Below are positions 54,372 through 63,800 of a stretch of 64,000 nt of DNA, piece after piece. Below the pieces are notes generated by a model that saw nothing but the letters and a program-made list of their open reading frames with translations, was not told the DNA's origin and made no database searches. The DNA lies in NCBI GenBank assembly GCA_963798435.1, contig CAWCTF010000004.1:124001-188000 (forward strand), in the 5' to 3' direction. Numbering within the stretch: the stretch's first letter is position 1; every line of letters starts with the position of its first letter. The stretch comes from JALHST01 sp963798435 (GTDB lineage Bacteria > Bacteroidota > Bacteroidia > Flavobacteriales > Flavobacteriaceae). Made by a program: the position numbers and the translations under genes.

Positions 54372-54654
54372 ATTTTTTGGACCATCTGGTTTGTTTTCAG
54401 GATTTCTTTATGATGCAAGGGCGAATCAATGCATTTAATCGATCGAATACAGTAATATAAGGACTTTTAAACCCTTTGGGCAAAACATGAATTCTTCGTT
54501 AACAGACCCAATGGTCGGTTTTCAAGTTTTAGAATGATTGCCTTCTAAATTCGAAATACCAAGGACTCCTATTCAATCTGACCAACTAATCATATGCATA
54601 TTTGTTTGTATCTTGGATGCAATCAGAGCCTTGAATTGCCATTAATTACCACAT

Positions 54655-55368
54655 ATGCTCGAAAAAATCAATTTAGAGGACATTTTATTTCTCGATATAG
54701 AGACGGTCCCGGAAGTAGAAAATTATTCGCAATTGGATGATCCCAAAAAGGAATTATGGGAACAAAAATCAAAGTACCAGCGTAAAGACGAAGTTTCGGC
54801 CGAGGAATTTTATGAACGTGCTGGCATTTGGGCCGAATTCGGAAAGATTATCTGCATCTCGGTGGGCTATTTTAATATAAAAGGGGCCAACCGGGAATTT
54901 CGGGTAACCACTTTTCATGGGAATGAGCGCCAGCTTCTCAAGGAATTTAAAAATCTTCTAAATGATCATTTTAGCCATCCTAAGAATTTGCTCTGTGGTC
55001 ACAATGCAAAAGAATTCGATTTCCCGTATATCGCCCGGCGCATGTTAATACATGGCATTTCCCTCCCCTTTAAATTGAACCTCTTTGGAAAAAAACCTTG
55101 GGAGATTCCGCACCTCGATACTATGGAACTATGGAAATTCGGGGACTATAAGCATTATACTTCCTTAAAGTTAATGGCCCATGTATTGGGCATACCCTCG
55201 CCGAAAGAAGATATCGATGGTAGCATGGTGCGGGAGGTATATTATAAGGAGCAGGATCTAGATCGTATAATCACCTACTGCGAATTGGATGTCATAACCA
55301 CGGCCCAGGTATTTCTTAGAATGAGAAACGAAGGGCTATTGAGTGATTTTGAAATCAAGCGGATATAA
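54655..55368 (+). CDS. PolB-like 3'-5' exonuclease family protein
   Basis: Predicted DEDDy-type 3'-5' exonuclease of 237 residues. Exo I is LFLDIETVPEV (Asp, Glu), Exo II is GHNAKEFDFPYIARRM (Asp), and Exo III is ITYCELDVITT (Tyr and Asp). It is a stand-alone exonuclease domain without a polymerase, as in other Bacteroidota. A role in DNA repair or RNA processing is possible. It converges with the endonuclease/phosphatase gene, 7 bp away. Confidence 0.9.
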   Translation: MLEKINLEDILFLDIETVPEVENYSQLDDPKKELWEQKSKYQRKDEVSAEEFYERAGIWAEFGKIICISVGYFNIKGANREFRVTTFHGNERQLLKEFKNLLNDHFSHPKNLLCGHNAKEFDFPYIARRMLIHGISLPFKLNLFGKKPWEIPHLDTMELWKFGDYKHYTSLKLMAHVLGIPSPKEDIDGSMVREVYYKEQDLDRIITYCELDVITTAQVFLRMRNEGLLSDFEIKRI

Positions 55369-55375
55369 AGGAGAC

Positions 55376-56353
55376 TTAGGCATGGTACTTCAATTGAATA
55401 TAAACAGGAAAGTGATCACTTTGGCCTCCCAGATACTTACTTCCGCTATAAGTGCGAAAAGGGTTCCCCTTATACTTCCCCTTATATTCTTTCAAAATTT
55501 GGTCGTCAAAAATATCGGCAAAGGCAAAACTATGGGTCCCACGCGCAAATTCGAAGAAATTATGTGATACGATAATTTGATCAAACAGGCGCCAACTCCG
55601 CCGATAATTCGTACTCCCACGGCTGGCGGGATCGTGCAATTTTTCCATAGCATTGTAGAGTTCTTTGGTTTCCATCAATCGCTCAATACTTTTCGAAGTT
55701 GGATCATCATTAAAATCGCCCATCACAATATAATTCGGACTATCTTGATGTTCTTTGACTTGGTTCATGGTTTCAAGGACCGTTTCGGCTGCACGTATTC
55801 TTTTATATTCGGTATCCGCCGTGCCATCCCTTCTGGAAGGCCAGTGGTTTACAAAAATATGCATCACCTCTCCATTCAATTTGCCGCGTACGTATAAAAT
55901 ATCGCGCGTAAAATCCCTTAGACCATCCAAATTCTGTATATGAAGCGGGATAGGCTCAGAATGAAGTACCTCAAAATGGGTTCTATCATAAAGAAGTGCG
56001 GTGTCAATTCCTCTTTCATCGGGGGAATCGTAATGTACATATGAAAAGTCGGTCGCATTAAGCGGGGCGGTGGCAAGTAAATCGTTGAGCACCTGTTTAT
56101 TCTCAACCTCTGCAATTCCGACGAGGACCGGGACTTTGTGGGATGTGGCCGTTCCAATTTCGGCAATGGTGTTTGCCAATTTGAAGACCTTTCTTTTGTA
56201 CCTTTTTTCCCCCCATCGAAGCAGGCCATTTGGGGTGAAGTCCCTATCAAGTGTATTGGGAGAATCATCGATATCAAATAGATTTTCAAGATTGTAAAAA
56301 GCAATTGTATATAGGTTTGTCGGGGTATTCGTTGTAGAAAAGGAAAAATTCAT
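55376..56353 (-). CDS. endonuclease/exonuclease/phosphatase (EEP) family protein
   Basis: EEP-fold metal-dependent hydrolase of 325 residues. Conserved sites are AFYNLENLFDIDD (Asn, Glu-type metal region), VGIAEVENKQ (the catalytic Glu), HIFVNHWPSRRDG (His), YIVMGDFNDDP (Asp-Asn) and GQSDHFPVYI (Asp-His). There is no signal peptide, which favours a cytosolic enzyme. The substrate could be DNA, RNA or a phosphodiester. Convergent with the exonuclease gene and divergent from hflX. Confidence 0.91.
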   Translation of the reverse strand: MNFSFSTTNTPTNLYTIAFYNLENLFDIDDSPNTLDRDFTPNGLLRWGEKRYKRKVFKLANTIAEIGTATSHKVPVLVGIAEVENKQVLNDLLATAPLNATDFSYVHYDSPDERGIDTALLYDRTHFEVLHSEPIPLHIQNLDGLRDFTRDILYVRGKLNGEVMHIFVNHWPSRRDGTADTEYKRIRAAETVLETMNQVKEHQDSPNYIVMGDFNDDPTSKSIERLMETKELYNAMEKLHDPASRGSTNYRRSWRLFDQIIVSHNFFEFARGTHSFAFADIFDDQILKEYKGKYKGNPFRTYSGSKYLGGQSDHFPVYIQLKYHA

Positions 56354-56428
56354 AGATCTTTTAGCTGAGAGATCAAAATTTAAGATAAGCTTGGCCAGTA
56401 ATACGTAAATTTACACTTTATTGAATAT

Positions 56429-57640
56429 ATGATAGAGAAGACGAAAATCGAATACGAAAAAACGGTGCTAATTGGGGTAATCAATGCCCAACAGAATGAG
56501 AAAAAGGTAAAGGAGTACCTAGATGAATTAGAATTTCTAACGTATACTGCGGGAGGGGAAGTATACAGGCGCTTTATTCAAAAAGTGGATGTCCCTAACC
56601 CTAAGACCTTGATTGGAAGTGGCAAAATACAGGAAGTAGCAGCGTATGTTGAAGAACATGAAATCGGGGCCGTTATTTTTGATGATGAACTTACACCCGC
56701 GCAACAACGGAATATCGAAAAAATCTTGCGTTGCAAGATTTTAGATCGTACGGGCTTAATTCTTGACATCTTTGCACAAAGGGCTCAAACCAGTTATGCC
56801 CGCACACAGGTCGAATTGGCGCAATATGAATATTTACTGCCTCGACTTACAGGATTATGGACTCACTTGGAACGGCAAAAAGGGGGCATCGGCATGCGAG
56901 GTCCTGGGGAAACGGAAATTGAGACCGATAGACGAATCGTTCGTGATCGCATTTCCTTGCTCAAGAAAAAATTGTTAAAGGTAGACCGGCAGATGGAAAC
57001 CCAGCGCGGTAACCGTGGGGCCCTGGTGCGTGTTGCTTTGATAGGCTATACAAACGTAGGAAAGTCAACCCTTATGAACGTAATCAGTAAGAGCGAGGTC
57101 TTTGCCGAGGATAAGCTTTTTGCGACATTGGATACTACTGTGCGTAAAGTAGTCATAGGGAATCTTCCGTTCTTACTTAGTGATACCGTCGGGTTCATTA
57201 GAAAACTTCCAACGCAATTGATCGAAAGTTTTAAAAGCACCTTAGACGAGGTTCGCGAAGCCGACTTACTGCTGCATGTGGTCGATATCTCACACCCGCA
57301 ATTTGAGGAACAAATAGATTCGGTCAATCGCATTTTATCAGAAATCAAGAGCGGCAACAAACGAACGATTATGGTCTTTAACAAGATAGACCAATATGCA
57401 CGGGAAACGATTGATGACGATGACCTAGTGACCGAAAAAACCGAAAAACATTTTTCGATAGAAGAATGGCGGCAGACCTGGATGCAACGGGTGGGCGATA
57501 CTACGATTTTCATTTCTGCCCTGAACAAGGAAAATCTTGAGGAATTTCGAAAAAAGGTGTATGACGAGGTGCGCGATATCCATATTCAGCGTTTTCCCTA
57601 TAATAATTTTCTTTATCCAGCGCATTTAGATCAGTATTAA
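56429..57640 (+). CDS. hflX: GTPase HflX
   Basis: Ribosome-associated GTPase of 403 residues. The HflX N-terminal domain includes TLIGSGKIQEV and DDELTPAQQRNIEK; a coiled coil and the glycine-rich GIGMRGPGETEIETDRR follow. The GTPase domain has G1 GYTNVGKSTLMN, G3 DTVGF and G4 NKID. HflX splits stalled ribosomes in stress. It is a single gene; no typical hfq-hflX pair is present. Downstream is a 280-bp segment ending in a strong terminator. Confidence 0.95.
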   Translation: MIEKTKIEYEKTVLIGVINAQQNEKKVKEYLDELEFLTYTAGGEVYRRFIQKVDVPNPKTLIGSGKIQEVAAYVEEHEIGAVIFDDELTPAQQRNIEKILRCKILDRTGLILDIFAQRAQTSYARTQVELAQYEYLLPRLTGLWTHLERQKGGIGMRGPGETEIETDRRIVRDRISLLKKKLLKVDRQMETQRGNRGALVRVALIGYTNVGKSTLMNVISKSEVFAEDKLFATLDTTVRKVVIGNLPFLLSDTVGFIRKLPTQLIESFKSTLDEVREADLLLHVVDISHPQFEEQIDSVNRILSEIKSGNKRTIMVFNKIDQYARETIDDDDLVTEKTEKHFSIEEWRQTWMQRVGDTTIFISALNKENLEEFRKKVYDEVRDIHIQRFPYNNFLYPAHLDQY

Positions 57641-57940
57641 GCTTCATTATTGACTACAACGATAGCCCGTTCATCGGATAAAAATAACCGTTCATATTTT
57701 TCACAACAGCAACTGTGCCGTTCACAACAAAAATTTAGGGAAGCAAAAAAAGCATCTTACATTTACAAAGTAATTAAGTGACCGTGTCTTCCGATAGCCA
57801 TCGGATCTAGATTGCACTGAGAACTTAACCGAAAACAAAGTTCAGGTTTCCCCAAACCCACTTTGTGCCTACAAAAACCAAGACCAAATTTTACATTACC
57901 TACTTAACTCAAAATTGCCCCGCAAAAGCGGGGTTTTTTT
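57641..57940 (+). ncRNA. candidate small RNA or long 3' UTR after hflX
   Basis: About 280 bp with no protein-coding frame that ends in a strong plus-strand terminator, although the only plus-strand gene upstream is hflX. A weak -7-like TACATTTA at about 57757-57764 could start a transcript of about 170 nt. Within it lie a hairpin CCGAT-AGCC-ATCGG (near 57791-57804) and a second imperfect stem, GAACTT/AAGTTC (near 57820-57844). Either a 3' UTR with its own stability elements or a separate small RNA would explain this. I cannot match it to a named RNA family by eye. Confidence 0.3.
57918..57940 (+). terminator. intrinsic terminator, plus strand
   Basis: A perfect six-pair GC stem (CCCCGC with GCGGGG) and four-base loop AAAA are followed by seven T on the plus strand. 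On the minus strand the stem is followed only by CAATTTTG, so it can serve the convergent lipoprotein gene less well. It lies 278 bp after the hflX stop. Confidence 0.8.
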
Positions 57941-58493
57941 AATTGGTAAAGGTATAATTGACCGACTCATAAATAGTTTCAAGTGGGTCCCAGAAAACAG
58001 TCCCTAACAAGGTATAGCCACCTGTACCGATTTGGATCTTAATTTGATCCACTACCACTGAATCACCTTCGGTAATCGAAAATCTTACAGTTTTTGTGCC
58101 CTTACCTGAGTACTTTGGAGAAAGTTCATATTTATATTTAGGTGAATTATTTCCATCGGAAAATGGGTAAACCCATATTCTGGCCCCATCAGATCGTACT
58201 ACATCATAATCAAAAGTCACCTCCACATCTTCCCCGAATTTTAAGGCGGCCGGAGATTCCGGCACCATGCTCTTAAGGGTAACCGTAACCCCGATTTCTT
58301 GTTCTTCCCCTGTGTTTCCGTTATTTTCTGTAGTCTCATCTACTTCTTTTGTCGGATCGGCCGGGTCATCGCCTTTGCTACAACCAACCAATACGATCGC
58401 AAATGCTGCGAGTACTGCCACTAATTTATATATGTTCCTAAAAACTAAATGTCCTTTGTTTTTGCCTTTTATAGGCGTATTGTGTGTTTCCAT
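57939..58493 (-). CDS. lipoprotein of unknown function, 184 aa
   Basis: The signal peptide ends in a lipobox (AIVLVGC, Cys38), followed by an acidic, Asp/Glu/Thr-rich linker (DDPADPTKEVDETTE) and a beta-rich domain of about 115 residues (VTVTLKSMVPESPAALKF, KTVRFSITEGDSVVVDQI). This architecture is common for surface-exposed lipoproteins in Bacteroidota. It is downstream of an outer-membrane beta-barrel gene on the same strand, with a 141-bp gap. The family is not recognised. Its stop codon overlaps the strong plus-strand terminator. Confidence 0.78.
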   Translation of the reverse strand: METHNTPIKGKNKGHLVFRNIYKLVAVLAAFAIVLVGCSKGDDPADPTKEVDETTENNGNTGEEQEIGVTVTLKSMVPESPAALKFGEDVEVTFDYDVVRSDGARIWVYPFSDGNNSPKYKYELSPKYSGKGTKTVRFSITEGDSVVVDQIKIQIGTGGYTLLGTVFWDPLETIYESVNYTFTN

Positions 58494-58634
58494 GATTTTG
58501 TTTAACTTGTTTTAATTCTTTTGGGGGAAACAACTTTTGCTAGGTTAAAGCAGCCGATTTCTTTGGGTGCGTATTGTATTACCCTGATCCTTTGTCCGGA
58601 TTTTTATCAAGAACCAGGCTGATCAATATTCCTC

Positions 58635-59261
58635 TCAAAAGAAATACCCCACCGATAATGACAGTACCGCATTTTTAGACGGTTTGTTATAATCAATAAA
58701 ATCGGTAAGGCCTATCTGATAACGGCCTTGAAAAAAAAGACCTTTTGGAAATTCATATTGAGCCCCAAAAACAACCCCCAAATCAAAACCTTTTGCATCA
58801 AGAGACCCTGAATCATTGCCATCGACAAAAGAATCATTTATTTTGAACCCGAACTGAGGTCCTGCCTGAATACCCAAACCTTCTATGACGAAATAATCTA
58901 TAATTATCGGAAAGTTTATGTAATCGAGTTTATGGGTCACTTCATCCTTAAAACCTTGCATTGAATACAAAAGTTCGCCTTGAACCGCAACTTTTTCATT
59001 TATTGCTAGCTGTGCAACACCCCCTAGATGAATACCGGCCCTTGCAGTTGCACCTGTATCATATTCACCGTTCCCCGTATCGGTTGCGAAGTTGACCCCT
59101 GCCTTCGCGCCAAACTTAAAATCCTGTGCCTTTACGATCGAAAGCCCGAAAATAATTAGACCGATGCCTAAAATTACTTTTTTGATCCTAAGAAGATTTT
59201 CATTTTTTTTGTGCTTTCCAAAAAAATGTGAATTGCCGTTATTTTTTCCTTTAGTTCTCAT
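58635..59261 (-). CDS. outer-membrane beta-barrel protein (PorT-like)
   Basis: Protein of 208 residues: a basic leader and signal peptide (VILGIGLIIFGLSIVKAQ), then an eight-strand type barrel with alternating residues. Landmarks are FGAKAGVNFAT near the N-terminus, GEQ-like strands (VAVQGELLYSMQGF) and the C-terminal aromatic end SVGYFF. It matches the outer-membrane protein beta-barrel family seen in Bacteroidota (PF13568-like). It may be in the same unit as the lipoprotein downstream; the gap to the lipoprotein upstream is about 200 bp. Confidence 0.85.
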   Translation of the reverse strand: MRTKGKNNGNSHFFGKHKKNENLLRIKKVILGIGLIIFGLSIVKAQDFKFGAKAGVNFATDTGNGEYDTGATARAGIHLGGVAQLAINEKVAVQGELLYSMQGFKDEVTHKLDYINFPIIIDYFVIEGLGIQAGPQFGFKINDSFVDGNDSGSLDAKGFDLGVVFGAQYEFPKGLFFQGRYQIGLTDFIDYNKPSKNAVLSLSVGYFF

Positions 59262-59458
59262 AATTTTTAATTTTAATGTGGTATTATTAAATTTTAAACT
59301 CGAATATTAATAGCGTTTGAACAAACTTTCAGAATGGCAACGACGCCCTCTTTCTTTTTAAGCGATTCCCCATCTCTTTCAGCTCAATCCCACGAAAACG
59401 GATAACCTTTTTAAAGATTGGTAGTGTTTTTTGTGCATGGCGATTTTTACTTAATAGC

Positions 59459-60457
59459 TTATTGAAAATAAATCAATAAATGAACTACTTGTTCGGCATC
59501 CGGAATCTCCCCGCCTCCAAAGGTCATCCCATTGATATGATAGATTACAGGGATTACCAGGGCCGCTTCGTCTGTTAGAATACAGGAGGAATGTGCCTTC
59601 GTCACTTTGATTTTTCCTTCGGCATCGGCAATGAGCACATTTTCAGTCCCGGAAGGAGTGCCCAAGGGAGGTTTGGTCGCATAGACCCAGTCATTAAATT
59701 CAATGGCTTGCCCTACTGTTTTTTTAGTTTTAAGAAAGGCCAACCAAACTGTATAAGTGCCATTCGGGATCAATCCCTCCAACGCCATGTCGACACGCGT
59801 CATACTGCCATCACAGGTGGCCATGATACTCCCTTTCGCCCGATTAAACTCGAAGAGCGTAACAGTATGCCCATCGGGCGCCAAGATAGGCTTCAAAAAT
59901 CCGAGTGGTGCTTCATAGGTGTTTGCGGCATAGAGGGGTTCACTGTCATCTGTGGGCAAATTGCCCTCCTGATCCCTGACCTGACCAAAAATATCGGCAC
60001 TTCCAATATTTACAACGGCTTCGACAGGCAATGGCTTAATAACAAAATCTACAGTTGCAGTCTGATTCGCCACTACATTTATAGAAACGGGAAGCTTCGT
60101 TACCACCTCGGTGGATAAAGGTGGTACCAAGGAAGCGCTGTACTTACCGAGTTCCTTGGTCATCCCTTCAAAATTTCCGGAAGGATTTGTTAGCATCGAT
60201 ACGTTGTCGGTTCCCTTTGAAAAAGTTACGCCAGTTTTTGGATACGGGTTGCCATCCTCATCAATTACTGTTCCCTTTACAACTGAACCCTCGACGCCTA
60301 CCGGGTTCGGATCTTGTGGTGGATCACTCTTGCCACAACCTGCCAATGCCGTGGCCAGCATTCCAGTCGCCAACAAGAATATCAAGGTACAAATTGCTTT
60401 TATTTGCCTATCGAGCCGCTTCTGTTGGCCAACCTCAATTTCTTCCATCGTTTTCAT
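59459..60457 (-). CDS. lipoprotein with carboxypeptidase-regulatory-like domain
   Basis: Protein of 332 residues from the ATG at 60457. The signal ends in ATALAGC (lipobox), then a short linker (GKSDPPQDPNP) leads to a carboxypeptidase-regulatory-like beta-sandwich (SVVKGTVIDEDGNPYP with later NPSGNFEG). A second, unrecognised domain of about 180 residues contains LEGLIPNGTYTVWLAFL and ends LVIPVIYHINGMTFGGG. Such lipoproteins often sit on the cell surface. It has a perfect -7 element 53 bp upstream. Next to it is a second HTCS, which may control it. Confidence 0.82.
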   Translation of the reverse strand: MKTMEEIEVGQQKRLDRQIKAICTLIFLLATGMLATALAGCGKSDPPQDPNPVGVEGSVVKGTVIDEDGNPYPKTGVTFSKGTDNVSMLTNPSGNFEGMTKELGKYSASLVPPLSTEVVTKLPVSINVVANQTATVDFVIKPLPVEAVVNIGSADIFGQVRDQEGNLPTDDSEPLYAANTYEAPLGFLKPILAPDGHTVTLFEFNRAKGSIMATCDGSMTRVDMALEGLIPNGTYTVWLAFLKTKKTVGQAIEFNDWVYATKPPLGTPSGTENVLIADAEGKIKVTKAHSSCILTDEAALVIPVIYHINGMTFGGGEIPDAEQVVHLLIYFQ

Positions 60458-60817
60458 GGCACATGTTTTAACTTGTCTTACTAAATTCAAGGATCATCAA
60501 TGAACAAATCAAAACTAGTTTGACCATACAAGACAGACTAATAACAGGGTCCCAAATGCTGACAAAATAGTCCCATTGTCAAAACTTGGGTTCGAATACA
60601 AGCTGACTGACACAGATTGTCTGGGCGCAAAAGAGTAATGGCAGTTTTTGCATGAGTGCGCAGTTACCAGATTTTGGGTTTCTAAAAAATAGACGGATCG
60701 AACATGCGCTCAGAAACTTTAAAATTTGGAGGCACACAGTTGCAAGGTCAAAATGCGTACAATGCAGGATTTTGGGTCGGTTTTCGATACGCCCTGGTTA
60801 TTATCCTATGTTTCTAT
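60458..60817. other. control region between lipoprotein and second HTCS
   Basis: About 360 bp. It contains the lipoprotein's -7 element (60510-60517) and an inverted repeat TGACAA-N10-TTGTCA at 60560-60581, which could bind a dimeric regulator. No coding frame is convincing. Confidence 0.4.
60510..60517 (-). promoter_or_regulatory. -7 promoter element of the lipoprotein gene
   Basis: Minus-strand TAGTTTTG matches TAnnTTTG exactly. An inverted repeat TGACAA/TTGTCA lies 43 bp further upstream. Confidence 0.45.
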
Positions 60818-63800
60818 TCAGTATGCCGATGGTGCCACCCCATACAATTCCTTAAAACATTTGGCAAAATAAGAGAGATTATTAAAGCCTACGCTATAGG
60901 CAATCTGTGTAACACTATCCACTTTTTGGGAAAGTAATTGGGCCGCTTTTTTTAGTCGGAAGTTTCGAAGTAGCTCCCCTGGAGATTCATTCGTCAAAGC
61001 CTTTAGTTTCCGGTGTAGTTGGGTCTTGCTCATTGCCAGGGCATCCTGCATTTGAGGGACTCCAAAATCGGAATCTGGATGATTGATTTCGAGCAGCTCC
61101 AAAAGCTGCTCCAGAAATTTTTGATCAATGGAGTTGAGCGTAATTTTTTTGGGTTCTATCTGAATCTTTTTGTCAGAATAAAGTGTTCTTAGTTTCAGAC
61201 GTTGTTCGATTAGGTTTTTTGTTCTCACCAAGAGTTCCTTTCCATCAAACGGTTTGGTGAGGTAATCGTCAGCCCCTGTTTCAAGACCCTCCAATTTATT
61301 TTCCATCCCCGCCTTAGCGGTCAACATGATTACAGGAATATGGCTTGTTTGCACGTCGGTCTTCAATTTTTTACAGAGCTCTATCCCGTCCATTTTGGGC
61401 ATCATCAAATCTGTGATGACCAAATCAGGGGATCGCGTCACGGCTTTCTTAAAACCTTCGTGTCCGTCTATGGCCTCATCTACTTGATATCCATTCACAA
61501 GCTGTTCTTTTATAAATCGACGCATATCGGCATTGTCCTCGACCAAGAGAATGGTAGGTACGTTTCTTTTTTCGATAGCCGTAAAGACAAAGGGCTTTTT
61601 AAGCTCGGATTTTTCTACGAACGGGACATTTTCTACATGTTTATTTTGGCGTGTCTTAATTTCTTGAATTGGCAATTGCACCGTAAATAAAGTACCCCGC
61701 TGTAATTCGCTTGAAACTGTAATGGTACCGTCCATAAGGGTCACCAAGTCTTTTGAAAGTGAAAGTCCAATTCCTGATCCCCCTTTCTCCCTGCTATCCC
61801 CATGATCCGCTTGATAAAAACGATCGAAGATGAACGGTAATTTTTCAACCGCTATACCCTGACCTGCATCGGAAACCTCAATTCGCAAACCGTATTCACC
61901 ATAGTTGGCAACGAACGAGATTTTGGAACCATCCCCACTAAATTTAAACGCGTTGCCCAGTAGGTTATAAACTATGTTTTCCAATTTATCACGATCAAAG
62001 GAAGACCAAAGCACGGTGGGTGGAATCGCTACCCTATAATCCATATTACGCTGTGCGGCATGGGAATTGAACGATGATGCGGCGGCCCGTAGGCACTTGT
62101 ATACATCGCCTTCTGTGGGCGATAACTTTAAGGTGCCTTCGTCAATTTTGGATAAATCCAACAATTGGTTCACCATATTGAGGAGACGATTGGCATTGCG
62201 TCGGATCATTTTTACGGTCTCGATGTTCAGTTTCGCATTGAAGTTCTGCTCTAACTGCTCAATAGGGCCTTTGATCAGTGTTAACGGCGTACGAAACTCA
62301 TGTGAAATATTCGCAAAGAACCGGGATTTGGCTTTGTCCAATTCCTTCAATTTTTCGGCTTGTATCTTTAATTGACTGGCTTGGTGTCGCACCTCTGAAG
62401 TTCGAACGGCGATCAATTTTTCCAAGGCATCATTCTGTACTTTTAGTTGGCGGGAACGCCAGTGCAAAACTGCCCAAAAGAATGTTGTGAATAACAGTAT
62501 ATAGAATAGATAGGCCCACCAAGTACGATGCCACGGAGGCAAAATTTCAAAATGAAACGAGCCCACCGTACTTACAGAACCAAATATATCCTGTGCCCTA
62601 GCTAGAAACCGGTAATCCCCTTCCGGGAGTTTTGTGTAATCCTTCCTCGTTTCGTTGGACCAGTCAGACCAATTAGAATCAAATCCCGACAAACGATATT
62701 GATATCTATTGGCTTCTGGATAGCCGCCAGGAGCGGCATACTCGAACCTCAAATCTATAATGGAATGATCAAATACTGTTTTTAAATGTGCATAACCTGA
62801 GGGATCTCCTCCGTAAATAATGCTGTCTTGCCCAACTGAAGCCCTGCGAATATAAGTTTTAAAAGGACTTTTAAATTTCCCCTCAGTAGCCAGGTCATAT
62901 ACCGAAATGCCTTCGCCACCTGACCATACTTGATTTTTATCATCCCAGAAAAGGTGGGTTTCCGTGGTGCTCCTAAACGGCTCATCATAGAATCTCTTTA
63001 AAGAATACCCCCCTGAGCCATTCCTAGAGGCTGAAAATCGATATTGTTTACCGTCTAAAGGATTGGATTCCAACAACAAAAATTTGCCCTGTTGTTGGTA
63101 GGCTCTTGGATACATAGTCAGGGAGTCCAATCCGAATTTTTGGCCGAATTTTTTTTCTGGTGAAAATGTCTTGGAAAAAGGGTCGAATTTGTACAAAGGC
63201 CCACCTGCAGCCTCAGTAGTAACCAGTACATCCCCATCAATTAACCAAACGTTGGTAGTACCCTCTGGAAGTCCTTCGTAAAAACGGTTTACTGTTAGTT
63301 TATTTAGATCAACAATTCCTTCGAATTCGTTTAATTTTGGAAATTCGATTTGGAGAACGGTTTGTAATGAACTACCTAACCATAATGACCCATCGTTATC
63401 GGCAGTCGAAATTGAAAATATATCCTCTTCTATGAGCTTTAAATCCTTTTCTGCCGACCATTTCCCATCGGTATTTTTAATAGTCGATAGTCCATGCATA
63501 TGACCAACGTAAATTCGTTCATCATCCAATTTTGAGGTGGCGAGAGCACGACAGCCTAATACATCATTTATTTGTATAACTTCATTTTCCGAAACCTTAA
63601 ATACGCCATTCGAAGTGCCTGCGAACAGTTCTTCATCAAGGTTCAATAAGGCGAAACAACCCGAGGTTATTTCTTCAATTTTACGAAATTCACCTGCACC
63701 ATTCCCGTGAACACGTTCCAATACAAAAAGGCCGCTATAGGTCCCTACATACAATTTACCTTGGTGTTTAAGGATGCTGGTTACGGTTCCTTCAAGTCCG

